Positions 52,040-60,489 of a stretch of 64,000 nucleotides of DNA are shown piece by piece. Within the stretch, counting starts at the first letter, position 1, and the number at the start of each line of letters is the position of its first letter. The position numbers were made by a program, and so were the translations under genes. The notes beneath the pieces are model-generated. The model saw only the letters and a list, made by a program, of their open reading frames with translations, made no database searches and was not told where the DNA came from. The DNA comes from Dermabacter sp. GTDB lineage: Bacteria; Actinomycetota; Actinomycetes; Actinomycetales; Dermabacteraceae. Location: contig JAUNTX010000003.1 of assembly GCA_030538475.1 (NCBI GenBank), positions 1 through 64,000 of the forward strand. The letters run 5' to 3'.

Positions 52040-52070
52040 GACAAAGCCCCGCCACAAGCGGGGCTTTGTC
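52040..52070. terminator. Bidirectional terminator between ftsR and parA-like gene
   Basis: A perfect 13-bp stem (GACAAAGCCCCGC with GCGGGGCTTTGTC) around a 5-base loop, with A-rich and T-rich arms, lies between the two convergent genes. Confidence 0.8.
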
Positions 52071-52128
52071 ATTGCACCCCTCGAAAGTAGGGGAGGAGGA
52101 CGCGGCTAAGCGATAGCAGGAAGCGCCC

Positions 52129-52926
52129 TCAGGAGTTCTGGCGCGAATCCATGATCGTGCCCAGCAGCGTGTCGAAATCTTCGGTGAGCTGCCGAGCGCT
52201 TTCGCCCTCGTAGCGGTGCAGGGGCACGGCGCCACCCTGAGCCTGCTGAAGGCCCACGCGCTCCTCGAGGATCGTGTCGAGGACGGCATCGCCGAACATG
52301 CCGCGCAGCTCTTCCACGCGGAACTGATGCTCCACGCTGCGGGGGCGGTAGCGGTTGATGAGCACGCCGAGCGGCTGGAGCCGGGGCGCCACGCCATCGG
52401 AGGCGAGTTCCTCCGCGAGCTTCAGCGCGCGATCCGCCGCGGAGACGGCGAAGAACCCGGGTTCGGACACCACGATGGAGCGATCCGAGGCGGCGAGCGC
52501 CATCTGGGTGAGGCCGTTGAGCGAGGGCGGGCAGTCTATGAGCACGAGGTCGTACTGGAAGGTGCGCTTATCGAGCGCCTCGCGGAGCCTGCGTACCGCG
52601 CGCCGCACGAGGGCGGGGGAGTCGAGCCGTGAGGAGCGGTGCGTTCCGGGGATGATGTCGAGGTGGCTCGTCATGCCGTCGGCCCTGGACCACGGCGTCG
52701 CGATGATCGCGCGGTCGATGGTTTCGGTGCGGGCGGAGGCGATCACTTCCGCGATGTCGGGTTCGCCTCCGGGTTCGCCGAGGAGCCCCAGCGTGGTGTC
52801 GCCCTGCGGGTCGAGGTCCAGCACGAGGGTGTTGATTCCCTGGTGCAGGGCCGCCGACGCAAGGCCGAGCGTGACAGACGTCTTGCCGACGCCGCCCTTG
52901 AGCGAGTACACACTGACAACAAACAC
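52129..52926 (-). CDS. ParA/MinD-like ATPase
   Basis: A 265-aa deviant-Walker ATPase: SVYSLKGGVGKTSVTLGLAS at the N-terminus, TLVLDLDPQGDTTLGLLGE and DLVLIDCPPSLNGLTQMAL. No parB is adjacent and the protein differs from the ParA at 29675, so it is an orphan ParA-type protein of unknown cargo. The GTG at 52926 is preceded by TAGTCT ending 7 bases upstream, indicating a leaderless message, and it gives the P-loop at the normal distance from the N-terminus. Confidence 0.85.
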   Translation of the reverse strand: MFVVSVYSLKGGVGKTSVTLGLASAALHQGINTLVLDLDPQGDTTLGLLGEPGGEPDIAEVIASARTETIDRAIIATPWSRADGMTSHLDIIPGTHRSSRLDSPALVRRAVRRLREALDKRTFQYDLVLIDCPPSLNGLTQMALAASDRSIVVSEPGFFAVSAADRALKLAEELASDGVAPRLQPLGVLINRYRPRSVEHQFRVEELRGMFGDAVLDTILEERVGLQQAQGGAVPLHRYEGESARQLTEDFDTLLGTIMDSRQNS

Positions 52927-52933
52927 GTAGCTC

Positions 52934-52939
52934 AGACTA
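52934..52939 (-). promoter_or_regulatory. -10 element for the leaderless ParA-like gene
   Basis: TAGTCT on the minus strand ends 7 bases before the GTG at 52926, with no ribosome-binding site between. Confidence 0.45.
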
Positions 52940-52965
52940 CCTAATAGACCTGGGCCGACGGTGCC

Positions 52966-53895
52966 TCAGAGGGCGTGTCCGTCGTGTTCATCGGTTTCAC
53001 CGAGGTCTCGCAGGAACTCCTCGACCTCGTCGGAGAGCTGTTCGGCCCCGGGAATGGGCGCACCGTCGGTGGTGGACACCTTGTTGATGATGCCGTCCAT
53101 CCGCGTGTAGTTCTCCTCGAAACCGGTCACGAGCTGCTGCAACTGCTCGTTGTCGGCCGCCGCGGTATCGAGCATCGCCCGGGTCTCGAGCACGTGCGTC
53201 TCGAGTTCCTCAGTGGAGGGGATGAGCGGGCCGCCCGCGGTCTCAATCGCCGTGAGCAGGGCGGGGACGGCGGGGAAGTAGTCCATGTCGTGCGCGTAGC
53301 TCGGCACGTGGGCGCCGAGGCCGACGACGCTGTGCCCGGCTTCGGCCAGGCGAAGCGTGAGCACGGTCGTGAAGGTCGAGCGCAGTTCCATGCTGCCCGG
53401 CATGGGGGAGGAGATCACGAGGTCCTTCGGATCGCCCGCATACCGGGTGATGGGCACGGGCCGAGTGTGCGGCGTGGCCGTCGGGAAGCTGCTGGCCATG
53501 ATGGTCCGCGTCACCCCCAGCTGCTCGACGATGATCCGCACGGCGCTCGCCGCCCGCTCCCACTGGAAGTTCGGTTCGGGGCCCATGAGCACGAGGAAGC
53601 GACCGCCGCCCGGCGTGGTCACCTCGTAGAGGTCCAGCGACGGCTTCTGGTAGCCGACGAAGTGATCGGCGTCGAGCGTCACTTCGGGGCGCACGCCCGT
53701 GTAGTCGATGAGCTGATCGGCATCGAACGAGCCCACGAGGCGGCTCGTGCCCATGGCCGAGAGGTGGGCGTTGAGGTGCTTTTGCACATTGCCGGAGTCG
53801 GCGAAGGCGTCGAGGGTCACGAGCAGGGTGGAGGCGCTGACGTTACGTGAGTCAACGTCGCGCTCATAGGTGAACAGCGTGGTGGGATCGAGCAT
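52966..53895 (-). CDS. PAC2-family (proteasome assembly chaperone-like) protein
   Basis: A 309-aa cytosolic protein of the PAC2 family. Landmarks are LVTLDAFADSGNVQKHLNAHL, SFDADQLIDYTGVRP, LMGPEPNFQWERAA and GLGAHVPSYAHDMDYFPAVPALL. Actinobacterial PAC2 proteins are widespread; a proteasome link is suggested by homology to the eukaryotic chaperone but is unproven here, and no proteasome genes are in the window. A GAAGGAGG site lies just upstream of the ATG at 53895. Confidence 0.87.
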   Translation of the reverse strand: MLDPTTLFTYERDVDSRNVSASTLLVTLDAFADSGNVQKHLNAHLSAMGTSRLVGSFDADQLIDYTGVRPEVTLDADHFVGYQKPSLDLYEVTTPGGGRFLVLMGPEPNFQWERAASAVRIIVEQLGVTRTIMASSFPTATPHTRPVPITRYAGDPKDLVISSPMPGSMELRSTFTTVLTLRLAEAGHSVVGLGAHVPSYAHDMDYFPAVPALLTAIETAGGPLIPSTEELETHVLETRAMLDTAAADNEQLQQLVTGFEENYTRMDGIINKVSTTDGAPIPGAEQLSDEVEEFLRDLGETDEHDGHAL

Positions 53896-53979
53896 GGCGA
53901 GCCTCCTTCTTACATTGAGTAGGGCGCACTAGGGCGCATACTTCCTTCAACTGCCCGAGGCCGCCATCTATTCCGCCCC

Positions 53980-53985
53980 TAGGAT
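53980..53985 (+). promoter_or_regulatory. -10 element for leaderless trhO
   Basis: TAGGAT ends 7 bases before the ATG at 53993, the same geometry as at murT. Confidence 0.5.
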
Positions 53986-53992
53986 AGTGGCC

Positions 53993-54874
53993 ATGGCCAT
54001 CAGCAAGATCATCCTCTTCTACGTGTTCACACCGCTCGCGGATCCCGAGGCGGTTCGGCTGTGGCAGACGGCGCTGGCCTCCAAGCATCACCTCACGGGC
54101 CGGGTCATTATTTCGACGCACGGCATCAACGCGACGCTGGGTGGCCGCATTGAGGACCTCAAGCAGTATGCGAAGGTCACCCGCTCGTACGCACCGTTTC
54201 GCTCGGCGGACATCAAGTGGTCCGAAGGCGGGGCCAGTGATTTTCCGCGCCTCAGCGTCAAGGTGCGGCCCGAACTCGTGACCTTCACCGTTCCCGAGGA
54301 AGTGCACGTGGACGAGGCCGGTGTCCAGGGCGGGGGAGTGCACCTGAAGCCCGAGCAGGTACACGAGCTCGTGGATCAGCGCGGCAAGGACGTGGTGTTC
54401 TTCGACGGCCGCAACGCGATGGAGGCGCAGATCGGCAGGTTCAAGGACGCGATCATTCCGCCGACGGACACCACGCGGGACTTCATCAACGCGCTCGATA
54501 AGGGCACCTACGACCACCTCAAGGACCAGCCGATCATCACGTACTGCACCGGCGGGATCCGCTGCGAAGTGCTCACGGTCCTCATGAAGAACCGCGGATT
54601 CTCCGAGGTCTATCAACTGGACGGCGGCATCGTGCGCTACGGCGAAAAGTACGGCAACGACGGCCTATGGGACGGCTCGCTCTACGTGTTCGACAAGCGC
54701 ATGCACGTCGAGTTCGGCGACGGCGCCACCTCGCTCGGCCACTGCGGCAACTGCGGGCAGGCCACTGCCGAGTTCGTCAATTGCGAGCACGCCTGGTGCC
54801 GCGAGCAATACCTCCGGTGCGACGTGTGCAGCGCCGCGGGGCTCGCGCCGCTGTGCCCGACGTGCGCCGAGTGA
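53993..54874 (+). CDS. trhO: Oxygen-dependent tRNA uridine(34) hydroxylase, rhodanese-type
   Basis: A 293-aa TrhO (YceA) protein that hydroxylates uridine 34 in certain tRNAs. The N-terminal domain includes [20 protein letters not shown], the rhodanese domain has the active cysteine in [13 protein letters not shown], and the C-terminus is cysteine-rich ([28 protein letters not shown]), a probable zinc-binding tail typical of the family. I use ATG 53993; the GTG two codons earlier is less likely given the -10 box. Confidence 0.92.
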   Translation: MAISKIILFYVFTPLADPEAVRLWQTALASKHHLTGRVIISTHGINATLGGRIEDLKQYAKVTRSYAPFRSADIKWSEGGASDFPRLSVKVRPELVTFTVPEEVHVDEAGVQGGGVHLKPEQVHELVDQRGKDVVFFDGRNAMEAQIGRFKDAIIPPTDTTRDFINALDKGTYDHLKDQPIITYCTGGIRCEVLTVLMKNRGFSEVYQLDGGIVRYGEKYGNDGLWDGSLYVFDKRMHVEFGDGATSLGHCGNCGQATAEFVNCEHAWCREQYLRCDVCSAAGLAPLCPTCAE

Positions 54875-54884
54875 GCCCTGCCGT

Positions 54885-56507
54885 TCAGTCGCCCTGTTCG
54901 CCGCGGGTCATCCGCGACACGGTGGTGTGGCCCGTGGCCAGGTCCGTCACCTCGAGGACGATCACCCCGGCGTCGCTCACGCTGTAGGTTTCGCGGAAGC
55001 GGCGAGGCCTGCGCAGCGCGGTCACCGGTACCTCGGCCAGGTCGCGCCCGTCCTGCAGCGCGGGATCGTAGGGCACGAGCACGGTGGTCAGGGGAGTGAG
55101 ATCCCCGATCGGCTGCCCGTTCGCGTCAAGGGACGAGTACTCCATGAACCGCAGGTGGCCGACGGTATGCACGGCCTCGTAGGTGTGCTCGAACCGCGGG
55201 GCATCGAAGCCGAGCGTGACATCGGGATCGAAGATCGGGTGGAAGCTCGCGGCACCGCCGTGGGCCTCGCGGAACACCCCGAAGCCGCGGGAGAGGCGGT
55301 CGGTCAGGCGGTATTCGCTCGTCGGGTCCGCGGCAATGGCGAGGCCGACGGCGGTGGATCCGGACGGCTGCGAGGACCGGCGAACGCGGCGGCCAAAACG
55401 CGCGCGAAGGGCGCGGGCCACGAGGGGCAGTGAGCTGGCGCCGCCGACGACGAGAATCCCGGCGAGGGCGTCAGCACCTTGAGCGCCGCCGTCGGCCTCT
55501 TCGCCCAGGTCAACGAGCGGTTCGAGGATGTCGAGGCTGCGCTCAACGAGCGGCGTAGCGCGTTCGTAGAACTCCGCGACACTCACGTGCGCGGTCCCGT
55601 CCGCAAGCTCGATGGCCACCTGGCGGGTTTGGGGCGCGATGGCCTCTTTCGCGAGGCGGGCCGAGCGCAGCACGGCGGCGCGGGAGGCATCGTCGAGGCT
55701 CGTGCGGGGGAGTCCGGCGCTCTCGAGGGCGAGATCGGCTAGCACCGCGTCGAAATCGGCGCCGCCGAGGCTCGTGGAACCGGACGAGGCGAGAACGTCG
55801 TGGTGCAGGCCCGCCGCGTCGATGAGGGACACGTCGAACGTTCCGCCGCCGAGGTCGTACACGAGCACGCGGATGCGGCGCGACGTGATCGAGGAGGCGT
55901 GGCGGTGCGTGTACTCGAAACCTGCCGCCGACGGCTCATTGAACATGCGAATGGTGGCGAAACCTGCCGCCTCGAGGGCTGCGAGGGTGAGGACCCTCTG
56001 AGCGCTGCGCGCGTGGGCGGGGGAGCCGACGGCGATCGGCCCGAAGCCGTCCCGCGCGAGGATATCCCGCACGGAGCTCGCCGTAAGAAGTTGCTCGCGC
56101 ACGTGGGTGAAGAAGGCAGTGAGCAGGTCCGGCAGGGACACGCTCACGCTGCCAACCGTGACCGTCGACGAGAATCCCGCCTCGGGGGTGGCGAGCAGGC
56201 GCTTGAACGATTCGACGGCGGGCGCGCCGCCGTCGGCCGCTGTTGCGGCCTCGTGCCCGAAGACGAGCGCGCCATCCACCTCCGCGACGATGCTCGGGAT
56301 GAAGGTATGGGAATCGCCGTGGGCGTCCTCGAAGTTCACGAGCGGGTAGTTCCCGCGATCCGCGGCGGCCACGACGGTGCGGGTGGTGCCGAAGTCCAGG
56401 CCCAGGGCCAACCCGGCGGCTACTGGCACGGATGGCGAGGGTTCAGGGGCCGACGGCGCCGACGCCGTGCGGGCAGTGGCGGCTGGGGTGTGAGAGGCGC
56501 GGGGCAT
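54885..56507 (-). CDS. Hsp70-family protein, atypical
   Basis: A 540-aa actin/Hsp70-fold ATPase. It has the phosphate-1 motif LGLDFGTTRTVVAA, the connecting region MFNEPSAAGFEYTH, phosphate-2 VLVYDLGGGTFDVSLID and the adenosine motif ILVVGGASSLPLVARAL. The C-terminal half, from about residue 400, does not look like the canonical DnaK peptide-binding domain and there is no EEVD-type or lid signature, so it resembles the YegD-like side group. An N-terminal Ala/Pro/Ser-rich lead of about 30 residues precedes it. The function is unknown. TACCCT ends 6 bases before the ATG, suggesting a leaderless start. It converges on trhO. Confidence 0.82.
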   Translation of the reverse strand: MPRASHTPAATARTASAPSAPEPSPSVPVAAGLALGLDFGTTRTVVAAADRGNYPLVNFEDAHGDSHTFIPSIVAEVDGALVFGHEAATAADGGAPAVESFKRLLATPEAGFSSTVTVGSVSVSLPDLLTAFFTHVREQLLTASSVRDILARDGFGPIAVGSPAHARSAQRVLTLAALEAAGFATIRMFNEPSAAGFEYTHRHASSITSRRIRVLVYDLGGGTFDVSLIDAAGLHHDVLASSGSTSLGGADFDAVLADLALESAGLPRTSLDDASRAAVLRSARLAKEAIAPQTRQVAIELADGTAHVSVAEFYERATPLVERSLDILEPLVDLGEEADGGAQGADALAGILVVGGASSLPLVARALRARFGRRVRRSSQPSGSTAVGLAIAADPTSEYRLTDRLSRGFGVFREAHGGAASFHPIFDPDVTLGFDAPRFEHTYEAVHTVGHLRFMEYSSLDANGQPIGDLTPLTTVLVPYDPALQDGRDLAEVPVTALRRPRRFRETYSVSDAGVIVLEVTDLATGHTTVSRMTRGEQGD

Positions 56508-56513
56508 GGATCC

Positions 56514-56519
56514 AGGGTA
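56514..56519 (-). promoter_or_regulatory. -10-like element for leaderless hsp70
   Basis: TACCCT on the minus strand ends 6 bases before the ATG at 56507. The hexamer is a weaker match than the others. Confidence 0.35.
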
Positions 56520-56724
56520 GCGCCCGCGGGCCGCGGGGCAGCGAGACCATGGCCATAGTGGGCGGGTCCACTTCGGGCGGTGTCATCAGAGGGAGGGCGC
56601 AACGCAACGGTCGAAGAGGGCCCCTTCCATCATCTGATGGAATCCCTGCGTATCGAGATCGGTCGTATTGCTCTGAGCCGACGCTTGGGTGCTCCGGTTC
56701 CGATCCGTGGCCTTGATTGAGCAC

Positions 56725-57465
56725 TCAGGGAGTGCCGGGCTTGGCAGAGGCTTCGATCCATGCTGAGAATTCGCAGGCGAGGTGCCAGCGGTGCGCTGCG
56801 GGTGCAACCGGGCCGATGAGCCATGGAAGCTCAACTGTAAGTAGTGCTCGGGCGCCGTCTGCTTCGTCGCGGAACTGGTGGCGGATCCCGCCTATGACGG
56901 TGCCATTTGCCAGGCGAGCTACGCCGGCCATCTGGATTGGGTAGTTAGTGTCGGCGGGGGTGACGAGACCGTCAGTTGCTTCGAGCTCGAAGAAAAACCT
57001 CGAGGCCATGGGGGAGCCTCCGGTCGTCTCCCACACCTCCTGGCCTCGAGGATCCTCGATGGGGCGGAACAGGTGGTGGTCGGGGCAGGCTGCGAGGAAC
57101 GCAGACTCGTCGTCGGCCTCAGCCTTCGCGAGGTACCAGTCGGGCAACAGGCTGGCTTTCACTCCGGGCGCGAAGAGCTCGACCTGAGACACTCTGCGGT
57201 GTCTACCCGAAGCCTTCGCGATTGCGCCGGTGACACGGTCGGAGAGTTTGATCTCGCGTGCGAGGCGTTCCTCGATGCCGGTGCGGCCGAGGGCGAGCCT
57301 GGCGTCGAGGAGTGCCGTACGGAGCACCCGAATGTCGCCGGTGGGGACGGGTTGCCCTAGCTTGCGCAGGTTCTTGGTGGCGCGCTTGGTCTCCCATTCG
57401 AGGACTTCGGCTCGGGGGACCCGCTTACTGCCGAACCACGCCTGGATCTCGGTGCTGTGGCTCAT
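56725..57465 (-). CDS. Unrecognised protein
   Basis: A 246-aa soluble protein that I cannot assign. The first 100 residues are charged and helical (EWETKRATKNLRKLGQ, LLDARLALGRTG, EERLAREIKLSDRV). The second half is aromatic and beta-rich (SRFFFELEATDG, TNYPIQMAGVARLANG, VIGGIRHQFRDEADG, WHLACEFSAWIE). There is no signal peptide or membrane span. ATG 57465 has an AAGGA site 6 bases upstream. The next gene on the left, hsp70, is 217 bases away on the same strand, and an SDR remnant lies immediately upstream. Confidence 0.7.
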   Translation of the reverse strand: MSHSTEIQAWFGSKRVPRAEVLEWETKRATKNLRKLGQPVPTGDIRVLRTALLDARLALGRTGIEERLAREIKLSDRVTGAIAKASGRHRRVSQVELFAPGVKASLLPDWYLAKAEADDESAFLAACPDHHLFRPIEDPRGQEVWETTGGSPMASRFFFELEATDGLVTPADTNYPIQMAGVARLANGTVIGGIRHQFRDEADGARALLTVELPWLIGPVAPAAHRWHLACEFSAWIEASAKPGTP

Positions 57466-57494
57466 GAGGTGTCCTTCGGTTGGTTGAGCATTGG

Positions 57495-57641
57495 TCAGAT
57501 GAGGTGGGCGCCGCCGTCGACGTGGATGACTTTGCCGGTGAAGTATGCCGAGTTGATGAGCCCGACGATGGTGTTAGCGATCTCGCCCAGTTGGACCTCG
57601 GTAGCAGCCGCGAGGACGCGCTCCGCGGAAACCAGGCTCAT
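57495..57641 (-). pseudogene. C-terminal remnant of a short-chain dehydrogenase
   Basis: A 48-codon minus-strand frame encodes a segment ending INSAYFTGKVIHVDGGAHLI, the standard C-terminus of SDR oxidoreductases. The Rossmann and catalytic parts are missing. It points away from the TetR gene at 57816, so a TetR-controlled SDR gene has probably been lost by deletion. Confidence 0.7.
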
Positions 57642-57735
57642 CGCCCCGAACTAGTCGTCCGGCCCCCACTGGCCCCAGCGGCTCAGCTGCTCAATGTACT
57701 CGGTGAGGACAGAGGGCCTCAGGATCATCCCTTCG

Positions 57736-57806
57736 TTAAAGCAAGAACGGTTGCGTTTAAGCACGATACGCACCGCTAGCTGGTAACGCAAGCAGACTTG
57801 CTTTAA
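57736..57806. promoter_or_regulatory. Inverted repeat pair in the TetR/SDR divergent promoter
   Basis: TTAAAGCAAG at 57736-57745 and CTTGCTTTAA at 57797-57806 are perfect reverse complements about 51 bases apart. A similar half-site, TTGCGTTTAA, is at 57751-57760. They flank the promoter area of the TetR gene and probably include its operator. Confidence 0.45.
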
Positions 57807-57815
57807 GGTGAAGCG

Positions 57816-58406
57816 ATGAGTGGTGAGGTGAGACGTCGTCGCCCGGGCGGACGCAGCGCGCAGGTCCGTCTCGCTGTCCTCGCGGCGACGCTGGATGTAC
57901 TCTCGGACAGGGGGGCAACGAGTTTCTCCATCGCCGAGGTGGCCAAGCGATCCGGTGTGCACGAGACATCGATCTACCGTCGCTGGGGGACTCGCGAACG
58001 GCTCGTCGTTGACGCGATGTCAGAACTAAGCACCGCACTATTGCCCATACACGACACCGGCTCGCTCCGCGACGACCTCGTTGCGCTGGGGCAAGCGTTA
58101 GTCAAGTACGTGGAATCGCCACTGGGGGAGTCATTGACCCGCACGATGGCATGTAGCGATGACGATGAACCCGCCGCGGTCGCGCGGGCCCAATTCTGGA
58201 GCGCCCGGTACGCCGAGTGCGCCACGATCGTCGACCGCGCAGTCGACAGGCAAGAGGTGCACTCGGGGACCAGCGCCCGACTCTTGCTCGAGGCATTCGT
58301 CGCCCCGATTCACTTCCGCCTCCTGCTGACCCGCGAAGAGGTCTCCACTGACGCACTAGAAGTACTCGCGGACATCGCCATCAAGGGTGCTACAGACAGC
58401 AGCTGA
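57816..58406 (+). CDS. TetR/AcrR-family regulator
   Basis: A 196-aa repressor-type protein. The N-terminal TetR helix-turn-helix reads LAATLDVLSDRGATSFSIAEVAKRSGVHETSIYRRWGTRERL. The C-terminal ligand domain matches the TetR_C type often seen with YxxW-containing helices (RTMACSDDDEPAAVARAQFW). The ligand is unknown. An AAGGTGA site precedes the ATG. It diverges from the SDR remnant, which may have been its target. Confidence 0.87.
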   Translation: MSGEVRRRRPGGRSAQVRLAVLAATLDVLSDRGATSFSIAEVAKRSGVHETSIYRRWGTRERLVVDAMSELSTALLPIHDTGSLRDDLVALGQALVKYVESPLGESLTRTMACSDDDEPAAVARAQFWSARYAECATIVDRAVDRQEVHSGTSARLLLEAFVAPIHFRLLLTREEVSTDALEVLADIAIKGATDSS

Positions 58407-58460
58407 TCCGTCCCAGTACTCGCCACTCGGGCGCCTGGGGCTACGACCTATGAGTAGGCG

Positions 58461-58910
58461 TCAGAAGCTCAGCCCCACAATCCGTGCAAGGGCGCTAAGG
58501 TCCGATGTGTTCTCGATGCCGAGGTCTCGCCACTGCCATCCGGCCGTGTCGGACGAGTTCGGGACATCGGCGGGAAGCGCTTCCAGTAGACGAACATCGG
58601 CGACCATGCCGCGGTGAGAGAAGTCGATGGGCACGCCGCTGGAAGATTCGCTCACGTGGAACGCAAACGGTCGAAACTGCCCAGCCGTGAAGTCAGCAAC
58701 GCCGAGTTCCTCGGCCAACTCGCGTGCGAGGGCAGCATCCAGGGATTCTGCGGGATTCGGGCTTCCGCCGGGAAGATCCAGGAGCCCCTGGTAGGGACCT
58801 CGGGTCTTTCGGACGCACAGTAAGGCGCCGTCGTGGACGATCCGTGCATACACGCCGAAGTGACCCGAGGGTGGCGGTGCCACCGCACGACCAGCGGCTA
58901 TTTGACTCAT
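58461..58910 (-). CDS. Nudix hydrolase
   Basis: A 149-aa Nudix protein. The box reads GGSPNPAESLDAALARELAE followed by ELG, with the catalytic RE-EE pattern replaced by RELAEELG, which fits the REUxEExGU consensus. The substrate is unknown. The ATG at 58910 is preceded by TAGCCT ending 7 bases upstream. It is not similar enough to the Nudix gene at 34888 to be a recent duplicate. Confidence 0.85.
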   Translation of the reverse strand: MSQIAAGRAVAPPPSGHFGVYARIVHDGALLCVRKTRGPYQGLLDLPGGSPNPAESLDAALARELAEELGVADFTAGQFRPFAFHVSESSSGVPIDFSHRGMVADVRLLEALPADVPNSSDTAGWQWRDLGIENTSDLSALARIVGLSF

Positions 58911-58917
58911 AATGTTC

Positions 58918-58923
58918 AGGCTA
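58918..58923 (-). promoter_or_regulatory. -10 element for the leaderless Nudix gene
   Basis: TAGCCT on the minus strand ends 7 bases before the ATG at 58910. Confidence 0.45.
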
Positions 58924-59154
58924 CTCGCGCGCGCCAGGGCACGTTGGCGCGGAAGGTGCCTTGTGAGAAGGAGGCGCCAGAAGGGAGTGGCAGTGCCGCG
59001 AGAGTGTGGAAGGGGGAAGCTGTCGGCAGGGCCCTTCCACCATCCACTTTACATAACGTACATTATCGGCGCCTGGTACACTGACTTGCATCTGCACCCG
59101 CCCGACAGCTTCGCCGCACACCGCATTCTCGATCACCTCATGGGAGGTACGGAC

Positions 59155-59745
59155 ATGAGAACACCGCGCACCTGGACCGGCAGGGTCTTCATCGGCTCAA
59201 GCCTTGACGGCTACATTTCCAGGCCGGACGGCGCCATCGAATGGCTCACCGACCCCGAACCCGGCCGCAACCACGCCGAAATCGGCAGCACCACCGAGGC
59301 CGCCGGCTGGGACTTGTTCTTCCCGAGCGTCGATCACCTGGTGATGGGACGCGGCACGTACGAAAAAGTCCTCACCTTCGACCACTGGCCTTTCACAGGC
59401 AAGCGGGTCATCGTCCTCTCCACGACTCTTTCACCGGACGATGCCCGGGTCACCGTGGTGCGCAGCTTGAACGACGCCGTCCAGGAACTTGCCGCCACCG
59501 ACGCCGATCAGGTCTATGTCGATGGCGGTCAGGTCATCCAGTCTTTCCTGCGGGAAGGCCTCATTGACGAGATCACGATCGGCTGGGCGCCGGTGCTCAT
59601 CGGCTCCGGCCGCCGGTTGTTCGGTGATCTCGCCGAGGACGTCCTCCTCGAACTAGTCGCCAGTCACGCTTCCGCCGACGGAATGGTGCACGCGACGTAC
59701 CGGATTCACCGACCGGAGCGCTCCGACGCGCGCAGCGCCGCCTGA
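59155..59745 (+). CDS. Dihydrofolate reductase-like (RibD C-terminal domain) protein
   Basis: A 196-aa protein of the DHFR/RibD-C fold. Typical elements are VFIGSSLDGYISRPDGAIEWL, HLVMGRGTYEKVLTF, KRVIVLSTTLSPDD, VYVDGGQVIQSFLREGLIDE and ITIGWAPVLIGSGRRLF. Members reduce pterin- or flavin-like substrates; many are of unknown role. I use ATG 59155, which has a GGGAGG site; the frame is open upstream to 58912 but those residues are arginine-rich and non-family. Its 3' end overlaps the convergent yhhQ gene by 40 bases. Confidence 0.87.
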   Translation: MRTPRTWTGRVFIGSSLDGYISRPDGAIEWLTDPEPGRNHAEIGSTTEAAGWDLFFPSVDHLVMGRGTYEKVLTFDHWPFTGKRVIVLSTTLSPDDARVTVVRSLNDAVQELAATDADQVYVDGGQVIQSFLREGLIDEITIGWAPVLIGSGRRLFGDLAEDVLLELVASHASADGMVHATYRIHRPERSDARSAA

Positions 59746-60452
59746 TAGGACGGGTCGCTCTTCTTGATCCGGCGGATCACGGTGGCCGTGATCGGGATGG
59801 CCGCGTACTGCACGAGCACCTTGTAGAGGAATCCGAAGAACGTGTAATTGGCCCACTGTTCGATGCTGGTGATGCCGATGGCGGTCGCGGCGATCGTGCA
59901 GAAGATGATGGTGTCCACGAGTTCGCCCATGCCGCTCGAGGTGAAGAGTCGGGCGATGAGGCCGGGTTCTCCGGTGCGGCGCTTCATGCGACTCACGATG
60001 AAGGAGTTGAGCGATTGTCCGGCGAGGAAGCCGGTCACGGAGGCGAGCACGATGATCCACACGGGGCCGATGGCCAGTTCAAGGGCGCTTTGTTTGGCGA
60101 GGCCGTAGTCGTCGTTGAATCCGGGCAGCCAAATGATGATGGTGTAGCAGAGGACGGCGAAGATGTTGAGGGCGAACGCGGTGAGGATGGCGCGGCGCGC
60201 GGCGGCGGGGCCGTAGACCTCGGTGATGATGTCGCCCAGGATGTAGGCGAGCGGGAACAGAAAGAATGCGGCGTCGGTGATGACGAATCCGACCATGACG
60301 CCCTTGGCGCCACCGATGCCGGAGATGATGACCACGACGGCCATGAGGGCGGTGAGGATATCGACGTGTGAGCGACCCCGGTCGGCATAGACGGCGTTGC
60401 CGGCCGGGCGTCCAGACTGTGTGGGCTGGGAGTGCTGTTTCTGAGTAGTCAT
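59706..60452 (-). CDS. yhhQ: Queuosine precursor transporter, YhhQ family
   Basis: A 248-aa membrane protein with about six transmembrane helices. It shows the VUT/YhhQ family core: FPLAYILGDIITEVYGPAAARRAI, then SVTGFLAGQSLNSFIVSRMKRR and SSGMGELVDTIIFCTIA. In E. coli YhhQ imports 7-cyano-7-deazaguanine precursors for queuosine in tRNA. No queuosine genes are nearby. The ATG at 60452 has TAGCCT ending 6 bases upstream, a leaderless arrangement. Confidence 0.88.
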   Translation of the reverse strand: MTTQKQHSQPTQSGRPAGNAVYADRGRSHVDILTALMAVVVIISGIGGAKGVMVGFVITDAAFFLFPLAYILGDIITEVYGPAAARRAILTAFALNIFAVLCYTIIIWLPGFNDDYGLAKQSALELAIGPVWIIVLASVTGFLAGQSLNSFIVSRMKRRTGEPGLIARLFTSSGMGELVDTIIFCTIAATAIGITSIEQWANYTFFGFLYKVLVQYAAIPITATVIRRIKKSDPSYQAALRASERSGR

Positions 60453-60458
60453 CCAGGC

Positions 60459-60464
60459 AGGCTA
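60459..60464 (-). promoter_or_regulatory. -10 element for leaderless yhhQ
   Basis: TAGCCT on the minus strand ends 6 bases before the ATG at 60452. Confidence 0.4.
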
Positions 60465-60489
60465 CAAGAACGGCGCCCGGCGCCACGGC

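Noticed and set aside
58912-59154. N-terminal extension of the DHFR-like protein
   Set aside because: The upstream residues are Arg-rich and non-family, and a GGGAGG site precedes ATG 59155.
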